DNA from: Ctenosaura bakeri
Lineage: Eukaryota > Chordata > Lepidosauria > Squamata > Iguanidae
Direction: 5' to 3'
Length of the DNA: 64,000 bases
Assembly (NCBI GenBank): GCA_948474755.1
Contig: CAOLHI010000247.1
Location: 620,001 to 684,000 of the forward strand
A program made the position numbers and the translations under genes. How positions within the stretch are numbered: the stretch's first letter is position 1; every line of letters begins with the position of its first letter. This document shows, piece by piece, positions 1-12,200 of the stretch. Under the pieces are notes generated by a model. That model ran no database searches. It was not told the DNA's origin and saw only the letters and a program-made list of their open reading frames with translations.

Positions 1-140
1 GTTGCAAAAAGCCTTTTCCCATAGGAGTGATATGAACTTGGAATCTGTAGACCTCCATTCGACGCTAAATTTGTTTTGAAATGTTTAATTGGAAAATGTC
101 CGATACTGTCCCAATACCATCCATTTTCGGGGGGGGGGAT
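1..140. other. Left edge, no gene seen
   Basis: Short AT-leaning sequence ending in a run of about ten G at 129-138. No coding frame or known repeat was recognised. The G-run directly abuts the probable LTR start at 141. Confidence 0.4.
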
Positions 141-1025
141 TGTTACTGCGTTCAGGTCTACCCGGAGATAGCATATGATATCGTTTTTGATATCAAACCA
201 TTCGGCCTTCCACTGCCACCCTGCTCCACGTGTTTGCGAGGCCTCCGGACAAGCACGTAAACAGGCGCGGCTGATAATTGCTGGACATTCCATCCTCCAC
301 CTAGGCAGGCCGAACAGAGCTGGTTCGTCGCTTCAGGGACCTCTCCAGCAAACACCCCTTTTGCTTATGCGCGATACTAACAAAGGCAGGTAACCTTACA
401 TAGCTGTACTAAGCACTCCGCATTTGCATACTGGCTACACTATTGTTGATTTGGCTTTAAGCCAATCATGCTAAACTCTGACCTTTCCAAAGCTTTGTCT
501 GGCTCCAAAATCGCATTGTTCTCACCGAGTAAGGTATGGCCTGCAGTCACAATTTACCCTATAAAATCCCCCGATTCTGAGACCTTCCTTGGACCGCTTA
601 GATCGCTCCGGACTTCCATCCCGCCTTGCTGCCGCTTTGTCTGGCTAGTTCCCCTCAGCGAACCGCGCTGAGCTTCTCCCCTGAACCCCAATGAACTCTA
701 CCTTCATATCTCTCCAGGACTACGAGACAGATGTCGTATCACCCATTTCCCTCCAAAAATCCCTATTTCCAATTCTTTAGTTAGCGGTGTGACTGTGTTG
801 TCTTTTATGTTCGTCTGTATTTAATAAAGCATCGTTTTTGATATTTTAAACCGTCTGGCTGCTTGACTGACCTGACCCCGTAGATGCTGGGTTGCAAGAT
901 CCTGCCAAGTTACCCTGTCTCTCACTAGCTTTAGTGAGTGCTCCAGCTAATTTTCCCCAAGTAGTTGTGTTTGTTGTTTGGTTATTTGGGCACCCCTCCC
1001 AGGACCCCCAGAGAACAGGGTAACA
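141..1025 (+). mobile_element. Probable solo LTR of an old endogenous retroelement
   Basis: The segment begins TGTTAC and ends GTAACA, a 6-bp terminal inverted repeat of the TG...CA type expected of LTRs. An AATAAA lies near 822-827, placed as an R-region polyadenylation signal would be, with about 200 bp of U5-like sequence after it. No primer-binding site follows the right end and no gag, pol or env frame is present, so if this is an LTR it is a solo one. I could not find a clean 4-6 bp direct target duplication, which lowers confidence. A second copy elsewhere in the genome would settle it. Confidence 0.4.
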
Positions 1026-2021
1026 GTGGGCTTCACTGTATTGCTGACTTTCAGTCAATATTCCTAGGAAGTCAGGCCAGTAACAGAAATTCTGCTTCTC
1101 TTGGATTTGCTGTTCAATGGAGAGTTGAATTCTTATACCTTTTGTTATAAACCCAAACTAGAATAAGGATTAGTGAAAGATGGACACTCTTCTTTTCAGA
1201 AGTAGTTTCTGCTGCAATATGAAGGGAAAAAGGAAACCACTGTCAGTGTGAATACATCTGCTACTGCTTCACCATGATGGCAACAGCAACTACAAGTGAT
1301 ACTGCTCGTACATACGTGAATCCCTACTGGTTACAGAACTGTAACAGCTATACAACCTAATGTGGCACTTTTATTTTGGCTGCTCTGTTTTTGACTTATC
1401 CCAACTCCTCCACCTTACACAACTTCAACTTTATTTAGCTACACTGTTTAGACACGGTTAAAACGCCCCCCTTCCCTAAAGTTCATGTAGCGACAAAATT
1501 CTTTTTTGTAAGATTGGTGCAGCCCTCCAAGGTCTCCTGGGATTAAATGTAGACCTCTAACCTTCCACAGTTGGCCACCCTTCTCTAAAGTAAAGTATGC
1601 AACTATGACCTGAACTGTTGTTCTTGAAAAGCCAGTAGGGCAAACTCTACCCACAATGGATGCTAAGTAGCTAGTGCAGCTGAGCTAGGAAAACAGGATA
1701 TTGCCTTGAAACACAGCTCCCTCTGAGTATTGCCAGCTCTGTCTGACAGCAACTCTCCATGATTTCAGGCAGAACTGGTTCCTAGCCCCATCTGGAGATC
1801 CCTGGTATTAACAGAGGGTCTCACTGGAGTACTAACCAGGCCTAACCCTGAAATTGGACAAGATCAAGCGTGATATTTTGGGTGGGCCTTACCTGCAGCC
1901 AATGTAGGACATATATTGGCAGCCACTTTCCCATGATAGGACTTCCCTATGTTACAAAGAGGGATGGGAGATTCTGCTTTATAGAAGGAAACTGAGTAGA
2001 CACACCTGTATACAGGAGCCA
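1026..2021. other. Intergenic sequence, nothing recognised
   Basis: About 1 kb without a supported gene or a repeat I can name. Short open frames here have no recognisable domain. Confidence 0.4.
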
Positions 2022-2237
2022 GCATACTAAGGTGTTTGAACACTGAATTAAAACTCTGGAGACCAGGCTTTGAATGCCTGCTCTGTCATGGAAATGTAGT
2101 GAGTGACCTTAGGCAAGTCACACTCTATCAGCCTCAGAGAAAAGCAAAGGCAAACCCTCTGTGAACAAATCCTGCCAAGAAAGCTCCGTGATAGGCTTAC
2201 CATTACTTGAAGGCATGTAACAACAACCTTTTGCATG
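2022..2237 (+). mobile_element. tRNA-derived lizard SINE, diverged copy
   Basis: The sequence follows the layout of a common squamate SINE. There is a degenerate tRNA-like head (CTCTGGAGACCAGGC, then a decayed B box near 2064-2080). A conserved body reads TGACCTTAGGCAAGTCACAC and CAGCCTCAGAGAAAAGC. The tail says CTTGCCAAGAAAGC and then CTTGAAGGCATGTAACAACA. The same family lies in the opposite orientation at 14338-14520. Identification is by recall of the family layout. Divergence from the usual form suggests an old insertion. Confidence 0.7.
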
Positions 2238-2773
2238 TGGACAGAAAGATTCTGGATCACCAACGCACTGGAAAATCCATCATTACTAGTAAACACTGCA
2301 TCTCTGTTTAAACTCTGCAAGGTAGAGTTAGACAGCAACTCCCCCAAATGCAAACACAGTTTTAGTTTAAAATAATGTAATGTAGAATAATTTAAGACAG
2401 AGGGCAATTAGCATTCTTAACTTTAATATGACCCATATTTATAGAGGTGGGGTAATTCTTCTCTGTGATGGGGTGATGTCACTGTTTCAACCACATAATC
2501 CTTCTGGCTCCCAGAAACTTTAGTACGACTATTCTGAAAAAGCAATAAAAGCTATAGTCCAGACTATGAAGACTTAAAATACTAGGTCTCCTATGATAAG
2601 AATCAGCAGCAGTGCGACACCAGCAAATTTGGGAGAGTTTGATTTTCAGGCTGTTGCTGGGGAAATTATTAACAACTAGATGGGTGGACCACTCCTCAAA
2701 GTTTTCATCCCTGTAGATTTAGGCTTTCTTTTCAAATACTGCCAAGTGTGAAAGTTACCTGAAATAGTGACTT
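2238..2773. other. Intergenic sequence, nothing recognised
   Basis: No gene, RNA or named repeat seen. A predicted minus-strand frame overlapping this area and the SINE has no recognisable domain. Confidence 0.35.
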
Positions 2774-3225
2774 CAGTTGGACTCCACATTTGCTAGGGTT
2801 ACTAAAGCCTCACTAAAGTGAAAAATAGCAAAGAGACAGTGAGTGTCTATGAGAAGAGGCTGAGGCATGGGTGGGGAGAGTGGGCACCCAGGTTCCAAAC
2901 CAGCTCAAGGAAAGGAGTTGGCATGGTGGACTTGTACTTCCTCTCTCGTGCCCATCTCATTCCTTGGGTGTATGTGGGGCACTGGGAGAGGGTTTGTGGT
3001 GCTGAGAAATCAGGCTGTAAGCCATCCTTAGCTGTCCAGGCAGTGGCTGGTGGAGGAGGAGGATTGGAGGCAAGTTTTTAAAGAACTGCATGGTCTAATG
3101 AGAGCTGCAAAGAGGGAGGGTTCCCCCCAAAAAAGAAGCACCTGAGGTGAGGGGGCAGGGGTTGGAGAAACTCGCATATAATCAAATCCGTGAATGCCAA
3201 TCCTGCAAATATGGAGGGACAACTG
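2774..3225 (-). mobile_element. Tigger-like (TcMar) MITE, about 450 bp, copy 1
   Basis: Ends are CAGTTGGACTCC on the left and GGAGGGACAACTG on the right, imperfect inverted repeats of the CAGT-type used by pogo/Tigger elements. TA follows the right end. The interior is the reverse complement of the element at 37323-37778; shared blocks include GGGTGGGGAGAGTGGGCACC and the AGAAGCACCTGAGGTGAGG region. No transposase frame is present, so it is non-autonomous. The copy is diverged. Confidence 0.7.
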
Positions 3226-5128
3226 TATATTGAACAGAGCAGTTTCTTCTGTGGATTTATTTATACCATGGATCACAACTGGCCCCAACACAAACCTTCC
3301 AGAAAAATGTCCAGCCATTCACAAAGTTCTAGGTGACCACATTTTTTCCAGTATTTTATCCTCATTGGGGCATACTGTAAAACTGAGGACTACCACAACA
3401 GGAGTTGAAGCTAAAGCTGTTTAAATGAATAAAGTCTTATTTAAGCTACCCTGAGTACCTTTGGTAGGACAGGCTATATAATAAATAAAATAAGAAATAC
3501 GTACATGGATTCTTGATCGTAAGACACCTAAGCCTATTCCCTCATATCCACAAATAGGAATGGACAAGGCAAAACAACTCTAGTAGGAAGCCATACTGAA
3601 AAAGTATAATCTGCAATTTTAAGTGTTCATTTTTCATCCTTGCATGATGCGTGATCAGATGGCATAAGTTATTAAGTGGAGATCAGGAGCGAAAATGACT
3701 GGTTATTTTGGACTTTTCCAATTTTTTAGCCCAAAATATTTCTCCAGGGTAAAAAAAAGCCATTATTGCTCCCTAAAGCCTTTAAGGGTGGGTAACTGGC
3801 CATTTTGCCCCCTTTTGCCTGGCTTTAAGCCTCTTCAGGCTTAAAAATTGGACAAAATGTTATTAGAGGCTGGGAGGTTTGCTACTGGCCATTTTTGATG
3901 GAATGCGGGAGGGGAAAATGTGACTCTCCAGGGTAGCAATCTCCTGTCCCTCAAAGCTGCCCACCTGCGATTTAAGCAAAATATAGAATTTTGAGAACAA
4001 ATATGCACAAGAAAACCAATAAAGACATTTTACTATTTCAAATGCTACCCCCTATCCTTCAATTCTAAACGTATCAGTGAAAACAAGTGTATAAACTTGG
4101 GAAACTACTCTGAAACACTCATTTAGAGTTTGGCAAGACATGGGTTGGGGGAAACAGAGAGAAGGAGCAGTGGAAACATTAAGTTTGGGTTACAAAAGCT
4201 TCTGTTTCAAGTTAAAAATAAACTTTGATGAAAAGCTTGACATATTCAAAAAACAGTTAATGCATGTGTTATAAAAAGTATTGTACACAGGCAATCTCTT
4301 CAGTAGCGTTCCTACAGTTGTTTATATCATATAATCAAGGTTTTGTTTTATCTATCCTAGCAGCGTTAGAGATCCCTCTACATGATTTAGTCCACCAACA
4401 GACATGTTTTCCAAAGCCTCGGGTTATCACATTAAAGAATATACATTCATAGCTAGTTGGCATTCTAGGAAGAGAACACAGTAAAGATCAAGAAGGCGTC
4501 AAATAAATTACCTGTCCAATTTATTTTATTATAAACTTATTTTGTGCACCCAGCACAGTAGTTGCAGCAGTCCCATTAGTCACACCGAACTAAGCTTACA
4601 CAAAGAGGAACCAAAGAACAGGATCTCTTCAAGCTTAGTAGTTGAATCTTGGGTAAGAAAAAGTCAGTGCAAGGCAGGAAGATAGCTGACCTGAAATAAT
4701 TTCCATATAAGAAGTGACACTTAATAAACACTCACTTGCCTGGAATGGGAAGGAGGAAAGGCAAGAGCCTAGCTGTTTTGCTCAACAAATTGTGACAGAA
4801 CTGTTTGAGCAAAGGCACAACATGCATCACAAAGGCATTACTGAAGATTTAACATGAAAATCCTAGATTCTCTAGTAGAAGTCCACATGTGGTTGCCATG
4901 TTATTCTGAGACCTCACAGGCTTGTTTTCAGTTATTCCTACCCCTCCCTTAAACTAAACTTAGCTAAGGTCCTCAATACTGCAAAGCAACACATGTAACT
5001 AGAACTGAAAATAAACACCTGATTGATAATTAACATAGTCGTTTGTGCCCCACTGGTATGCTTGCTCTGCTTCTCAGGCAGGCCGGATTAGTCCATAAGT
5101 CCTACGTCTTGAAATCAAAACCAAGAGT
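3226..5128. other. Sequence downstream of ELOVL1, little recognised
   Basis: Contains a segment at about 3640-3960 with repeated CCATTTT and GGCTTTAAGCC-like short motifs that looks like an unnamed dispersed repeat. The rest is AT-rich. In mammals CDC20 lies just beyond the 3' end of ELOVL1, but no CDC20-like coding exon could be recognised here. Confidence 0.35.
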
Positions 5129-5975
5129 CACTATTCTCTTTCTGTCCATTTATTTCTGTGAATACAAGTGGGAAACTCAGATGGGAGGGAGGCACCTCCC
5201 CCTGAAGGGTTCTCCCCAGGTTTATAATACAGGGAGATTCTGCTCCTTGGAGCAGATTCAATAATAATAATAAAAAAGGCACACAGAGCAACAGCATGCA
5301 AGCCGGACAGCAGAGGCCTTTTTTTAGCTCCCTGGGCCTCAGTGCAGCCAAAGCCTGTGGTCATTAACCCATAGGGAGCAAAGTCCAGAGTTATTGCTAA
5401 GGTCCTGGAATCAGAGCAATCAAAAGGTATGAAGTTATATGGAGGGATGAACACTGAGGCCAACCAAGGCAGCAAGAGTGAAACCCTTGACCTATAGCAC
5501 CCCACCTGCATACAGAGCAGGAAAAAAATTCTCAGGGAAAGACAGACCCCCCAGCAACAAGGAACCACTTACATTCAAGTATGAATGGCAGGGCACCAGT
5601 AAGGCAAAGGATGGAGTGAACAAAAGGGCAGCACAAACTTGGAGAGCAAGGAACAAAAATTCCAACCTGGATCACATGGAGTATATAGAACTAAATGGAT
5701 AGATGTGCCCCATCTGGCAGGTTCTGCTTTGGTCCAGCTCTGGAAGGAGCCCAGCCCAGGGCAGAGACAGGCACTTTGGAGACCTTGGGCTGGATCCAGC
5801 ACCGACAGCCCAGGCAGCCTCTCTCCCCTAGGACAGGTGAAGGCCAGGCAACAAGGGATAACAGGGCAGTTGGAAAGGTGGCTTGGAACTGCAAGACAAC
5901 AGTCTGTAGGCACTTGGTCTGGCTAACAGGCTCAGACATGGGGCCAGTTGGTCTGAGACACCTTGATCCCACCCC
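5129..5975 (-). other. ELOVL1: ELOVL1 3' untranslated region (inferred extent)
   Basis: Continues directly from the ELOVL1 stop codon. An AATAAA on the minus strand at 5154-5149 is the nearest good polyadenylation signal, giving a 3' UTR of roughly 830 nt. Other AATAAA-like sites exist further down, near 4515-4535, so a longer form is possible. The end is inferred, not seen. Confidence 0.45.
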
Positions 5976-6221
5976 CTAGTTAGTTTTGGCTTTGCCATTA
6001 GCAATGGCACCGTTCTCATGGAAGCCATTCTGCTGAGTTTCTGGAACGACCTTGGGCAGACGCTTGCCTTTGGTATACGACTGGTACCAGAAGTTGGAGA
6101 AGAGGATGAAGAAGATAACACCATAAATCCAGATGAGGTGGATGAAAATCGGGAACTGGTAATTGCAGTCAGGCATGAAGTAGTACTGGGAGATGTGGAC
6201 GGAGACGAGCACAAACTGCAG
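5976..6221 (-). CDS. ELOVL1: ELOVL1 last coding exon (246 bp)
   Basis: Acceptor CTTCTCCCAG at 6230-6222. The exon opens [16 protein letters not shown], completing TxxQxxQ. A second AG six bases in would delete Leu-Gln and is disfavoured. It holds the last membrane span ([20 protein letters not shown]), then SYTKGKRLP, and ends KAKTN with a TAG stop at 5978-5976. Confidence 0.95.
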   Translation of the reverse strand: MQFVLVSVHISQYYFMPDCNYQFPIFIHLIWIYGVIFFILFSNFWYQSYTKGKRLPKVVPETQQNGFHENGAIANGKAKTN

Positions 6222-9200
6222 CTGGGAGAAGAGGCAAGGGAAAAGTTATACTTATGAAGATGAACAGCCATATGCCCTTCCTCAACCACAAAGAGGATAA
6301 ATTGAGCTAGGGAAAATCAAGTCAAAGAACAACTAAGACTCTAGCATGAGCAAGAAATAATTAATTTGGTCCCTTCTAACAGTTAAGAGAAAGGTGGGGG
6401 GGGCAAGACAGTATGGCATAGAACAGGTTGCTTACCTGTAACTGTGGTTCTTCGAGTGGTCATCTGTGCCATCATACACTAGGAGCTTTAGCGCCTGCGC
6501 GGTAGCGTTCGGAAACTTCTAGAGCTTGTTCGCTTGGCGGGAACCCCTCCCCCACGCCGGTACTGCGCATGCTCCTCCCGCCGAGCAACGGTCTCTCCTC
6601 AGTTCTGTCGTCCGCCGTAGAACCTACAGGGACCTGAGAAAGAGGGGAGGAAGGGCGGGTGTGTATGATGGCACAGATGACCACTCGAAGAACCACAGTT
6701 ACAGGTAAGCAACCTGTTCTTCTTCTTCGTGGTCTCTGTGCCTTCATACACTAGGAGACTGTGTAGCTTACCGGTCGGACGGCGGGTCAGGTCCTACAGC
6801 ACGGAAGCCAACACCTCACGTCCAAACCGGGCATCTCTGCGCGACCGGCAGTCGAGCCTGTAGTGGCGCACGAAGGTCGATGGTTGGGACCAGGTCGCCA
6901 CACGGCAGAGTTCATGCAGGTCAACTCCTCGCAGGAGGGCCGCAGAAGTAGCCACAGCTCTGGTGGAGTGGGCTCGAAGCAGGACTGGCGGAGGCTTCCT
7001 CGCGAGCTCATACGCCAGTTCAATAGTCCTCACCACCCACTTGGAGAAGCGCTGGGTGGACACTTTTAGGCCCTTCCGACGTCGCCCATAGCAAACAAAG
7101 AGATGCGGTGTCCGTCGGAAGGAAGCAGTCCTATCCTTGTAGAAAGCCAATGCCCGACGCACGTCCAGGGAGTGGAGGGACCGCTCCAACGGTGTCGTCG
7201 GGTTCGGGAAGAAGGCAGGCAGGATGATGTCCTGGTTGAGATGGAAACTGGACACCACCTTTGGCAGGAACGAGATGTCAGGTCTCAGGACCACCTTGTC
7301 CCTGTGGAAGACCGTGAAGGGCTCATCGGAACGAAGAGCTGTGATCTCACCCGCTCGCCTCGCTGAGGTCACCGCTACCAGGAAGGCAGTTTTCATTGTC
7401 AGGAGCCTGTCATCCGAGGTCGCCATTGGCTCGAAGGGCGGCTTCGTCAGCTGCGAGAGCACCAGCGAGAGGGACCACGGCGGTAGCGGCGGCGATACCG
7501 GCGGGTAGAGATGATGAAGTCCTTTCAGGAACCGCTTAACGGTATCGTTCCTGAAGAAGGCCGAGCAGCAGATCGTGGCGGTTGGTATGCCACGATCGCG
7601 GAGAGATACACCTTCAGGGATGGAAACGCCAGGCCCTGTTGCCGGAGGTGCAGGAGGAAGTGCAGGACGGTCGAGAGCCCCGCGGGCGATACCGGCTCAC
7701 TCCTCTCGTTAGCGAAGGTCAGGAAGCGTCGCCACTTGTATTGATAGTTGCGACGGGTGGATTCCTTCCTGGCCGCGACGAGGACGGTACCGAGCACGGG
7801 ATCGTCTAGTGCGATATCCTCCAGGCATGGAGGGCCAGGCGTGGCAGGTCCGGATGGAGGACTCGGCCGCCGGAGTGGGAGAGCAGGTCCGGTGTCGGTG
7901 GCAACCGGAGCAGGTCGTCTCGCGCGGCTTGTAGCAGGGGTGCGAACCAATGTTGCCTCGGCCAGTACGGGGCTACCAGGATCGCGTCGGCTCGGTCGGC
8001 GAGGATCTTCGATCGTCCGGCCGAACAGCGGGAACGGCGGGAACGCGTAGAGGAGTTCCCCGGTCCACGGAAACTGGAAAGCGTCCCCGATGGAGGCACG
8101 ATCGTGGCCCGCTCTGGAACAGAATCGGCGACACTTCGCGTTTTCCCTGGTCGCGAAGAGGTCGATCGATGGTTCGCCCCAGCGGTCCCGAATCAGTCTG
8201 AACGCCTCTCCGGAGAGAGACCATTCGTGATGGGATGAGGTGTCCCTGCTGAGGGCGTCTGCCGTGGTGTTCTCCTGCCCGGCCAGGTGAACCGCCACGG
8301 GATGCGTGTGCAGGCGAATGCACCATTCCCACAGGTCGAGCGCGATGTCGAGCAGGGTCGTGGAATGAGTCCCACCTTGTCTGTTGATGTAGCAGACGGC
8401 GGTGGTGTTGTCCGTCAGAATCAGGACCGTGCGACCCGCCACGGCATGGCGGAACGCCCGTAGGGCTTTCCAGACGGCGAGCAGCTCCAGCGCGTTGATA
8501 TGGAGAGCGGTCTCGTCGTCGGTCCATCTGTCGCGGACTCTGAGATCGCCGCAGTGGGCACCCCATCCATACAGGGAGGCGTCGGTCGTTACCGTCACCT
8601 TCGGTGTCGGCTGTTGGAAAGGCATCCCTGACATGAGATTGCATCGCGACTGCCACCATCGGAGGGATGAGCGGACGTCTCCCGGCAGCTGCAGTCGGAG
8701 TGTCTGTTCGTCTCGCAGGGGGTCGAATATGCGGACGAACCAGTGTTGAAGAGGTCTTGCTCTCAGCCTGGCGAGATATGTCACAGCGGTCGTCGCAGCC
8801 ATGTAGCCCAAGAGCTGCTGGACGCTTCTCGCAGATAACGTCGGGGCCGTACGAGCGTGAGCGGCGGCCCGGATCAAGGTGCGTGCTCGAGACTCTGGTA
8901 GGTACGCCCTGGCGGAGGTCGAGTCGAGCGTCGCCCCGATGAAGTCCAAGATCCTCGCCGGCTCGAGGTGGGACTTCTTCGGATTCACTCGTAGACCAAG
9001 GCGGGTCAGGAGTGACAACGTCATGTGGACGTCGTGGTAAAGTCTCTGTTTGCAGGACGCCACCAACAGCCAATCGTCGAGGTAGGGGAAGACGGAAGCG
9101 CCCTTCGTCCGCAGGTAGGATACCACCGGGGCCATGCACTTGGTGAAGACCCTTGGGGAGTCGAGAGTCCGAACGGCAGCACCTTGTACTGGTAACAGGT

Positions 9201-12200
9201 GTCGTCGACTGCGAAGCGGAGGTACCGTCTGTGCTGCGGGCGAATGGCGATATGGAAGTATGCGTCTCGGAGATCGATGGAGGCGAACCAGTCCCCTCGA
9301 TGTAGGAAGGGTAGGATCGACGGTATCGTGACCATCTTGAACCTTTTGGGGCGGATGTAGTAGTTCACCCCTCTGAGGTCTAGGATCGGCCGGAGGGTAC
9401 CGTCGGCTTTCGGTACCGTGAAGTACCTGGAGAAGAAGCCGGTGGTCTTGGCCTCTTGCGGGAGCCGCTCGATCGCCCCTTTCTGGAGGAGGGATTGGAT
9501 CTCTTCCAGGAGGGCCGGACTCGACGGCGTGGAGTAGTAAACGCCGCGAGGAGGAATATCGAGAAACTCGATGGCGTAGCCAAGACGGACGATGGAAAGC
9601 ACCCAAGAGTCCGTAGTGACATACTGCCACTCCGCTAGGTGTCGAGCGAGAGTCGGTCGGTCTCCGAGCGCTGATGGTAGGCTGAAGAGTGGGTATTGGT
9701 GGGTCCTGCCAGGCACGTCAAAACCGAGACTTTGTCTCGGAGGAGGACTTCTTCGATGAAGCCGGGCGCCGCCTAATCGTGCGTCTGGCCGATGAGCCGG
9801 AGGACGGTCTCGATGTCCAGACTGGGCCGAACGCTGGAACGACGAGGTGGAAGATCGTCGCCAGGATGGGCGGAAGGTGGAGGCCCTGCGGGCCTGCGTG
9901 GCCGGCTGCAGCCCGATCTTTTTTGCGGTCAGTCTCGCCTTGACGAGATTGTCCAAAGCTTCGTCTGTGGACGAATTGAATAGGCCCTCACCGTCGAAGG
10001 GGAGATCTTCAGATCCTCCTTCTGGTGTCCTCCTGGATGTCGGCCGGTCGCAGCCAAGCATGGCGGCGGAGGCCGACGGATCCCGCCATGACCCGGGAGG
10101 CGATCTCCACTGCGTGCCGGGAGGAGGCCATCTGGTGCCGAGCGATGGAGATAGCCTCATTGAAGATCACGGAGGAGGCTTGGCGGATGTCCTCCGGTAC
10201 CGCTTCCATCGCCGGTTGCAGGCGATCGAGCACTTTCTTCAGGTATGCCGCGAGGCAAGCCTGAGTGTTGGACAGCCTGATCTGCAAGGAGGCAGCTGAA
10301 TAGAACCTCCTTGCGTAGGCGTCCAACTTCCTGCCTCTTTGTCCGGCGGGGTGGTGTGTTGCCTGCCGGAGCCCTTCGTCTGCGCGGACTCGACGACCAC
10401 AGAGTTCGGTGCAGGGTGATTAAATAGATAACCGGCGTTATCCTTCTGCACCCTGTAGAGGTGTTCTAACCGCTGCGGTATCGGCTGAGCCGAGGCCGGT
10501 CTATCCCAGGCGGCCTTCACCAGTCTGGATACCCGGGGCAGGAGAGGCAGCGGGGCCGTGGAAGGTCGCTTCTCCTCGAAAACGGAGAAGGCTGGATCGT
10601 CATCCTCCGGCTCCGCATCGGCGATCTTAAGGCCGAGGGTAGTGGCCATGCGGAGCAGCATCGCAGAGAACTGGTGGACGTCCTCCGGAGCAGAATCTGG
10701 GATCGGGTCCCCGAATCCCAACGGAGGAGACTCCTGGGAGGCCGCCTCAGACACCTCAGACTCCGCACTCGAGTCGTACGACTCCGAGCTCGGTGAGTCC
10801 TCTCGCCGCTCGCTTTCCGGCTCCTTCGTAGTCGCCACAGGTGTTGCCTTCCTAGGCTTCTCCGCAGCCGGGGCGGTGGTAGCAGCAGCGTCCCGCTTGG
10901 GATGGCTGACCACTGACTTCACCCTCTTGGTGGTGACCGGGGTAGTCTGGCAGGCTGACGTCGTCGTAGCCCGCTCAGTCACCACCGACTCCGTAGGGCG
11001 CGTCGCCGTTGCCGTGACCCTAGGAGGTGGCGAATCACCCGATACCGTGGTGAAGGCTCCCTCGCCCTATGATATCGAAGGGAGGGAGAGCGGCTGAAGG
11101 AGCGGCGGTCCGACGGAGATCGGCTTCGGCGTCGACGGTACCGAGCCTCGTCCCCTCTAGGCGAGCGCGATTCGCACTGTCGACGAGGTGACCGGGACCT
11201 CCGGAAGGTCTCCCAGCGACTCGGGCCACGATGGTACCGATCCCGGTACGATGGCGAATGCGACCGATAGGAGGCCGGGCGCTCTCTCCATTCAGATTCC
11301 CTCGCGTACCTGGCCACGTAGGACGCCGAGGTGTATCTGGAGGCAGACGAGCGAGGTTGTTCCTCTCTTGTCTCCCTCGGAGGCGGCGAGGCCACCGGAC
11401 GCTCGGAAGAGCGGGACCGGGACCTGAAGGAGGTCGAACGCCGCTCCGGAGAAGCAGAGGGCTCTCTCTGCTGCAGGTCGGCCGACCTGCGACGGCTAGA
11501 GGGCGGTGGCGCTCCTCCACCAGGGTTGGAGGGTCTGCCACAGGCGAGTCCGGGCGCTGTTGGGGAACGTCCTCGATCTCATCCTCCGAGAGGTCGACGG
11601 ACTCGCCTCGCCCTTTGGAAGGCTGCTGAGTAGGAGGAGGAGTAGGAGGTTGAGCGTCCCCAGCCGGGGAGCGCTTCTTTTCCTTCTTCTTCTTCTTCTT
11701 CTCCTTCTCCTTGCCCTTGCCTCCGTCCGGAGCAGGGCGCTTTTTTGCGGGCGTCTCCGTAAGGGGAGCCTCAGCCTTCCTCGCCGTCGAGGATCCTTTC
11801 GCTGACTTGGCAGCCGCCGACAGCTTCGGGATCCTCGGTAACGCCGAGATCGGCGTTTTCGCCAGTACCGAGCCCGATACCGACGAGGTGGACGGAACGG
11901 CAGCCGCCGATACCGTCGATGGCGTGGTCGTCTTCTTGTCGGCCATCTTGGAAGTGGAGGTCTCGTCTATCGCCCGCAGAGACTGTTCCCAACAATAAGA
12001 TTTGAGTCTCGCGGAGCGGTTGCGAAGAGTTTGGGGAGTAAAATCCCTGCAAATTGGGCAAGTCCGGATGTTGTGGGACTCGCCCAAACAGAAGAGACAC
12101 TCCTTATGGCCGTCGTTGAGGGCAACCTTGCGGCCGCAGGACACGCACTTCTTAAAGAGCGCGGACATAAGACGAAGAAACGCCAAACTCCGAAATCCAA

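Noticed and set aside
6018..6257. Plus-strand acidic frame opposite the last ELOVL1 exon
   Set aside because: It is the antisense of a well-supported ELOVL1 exon.
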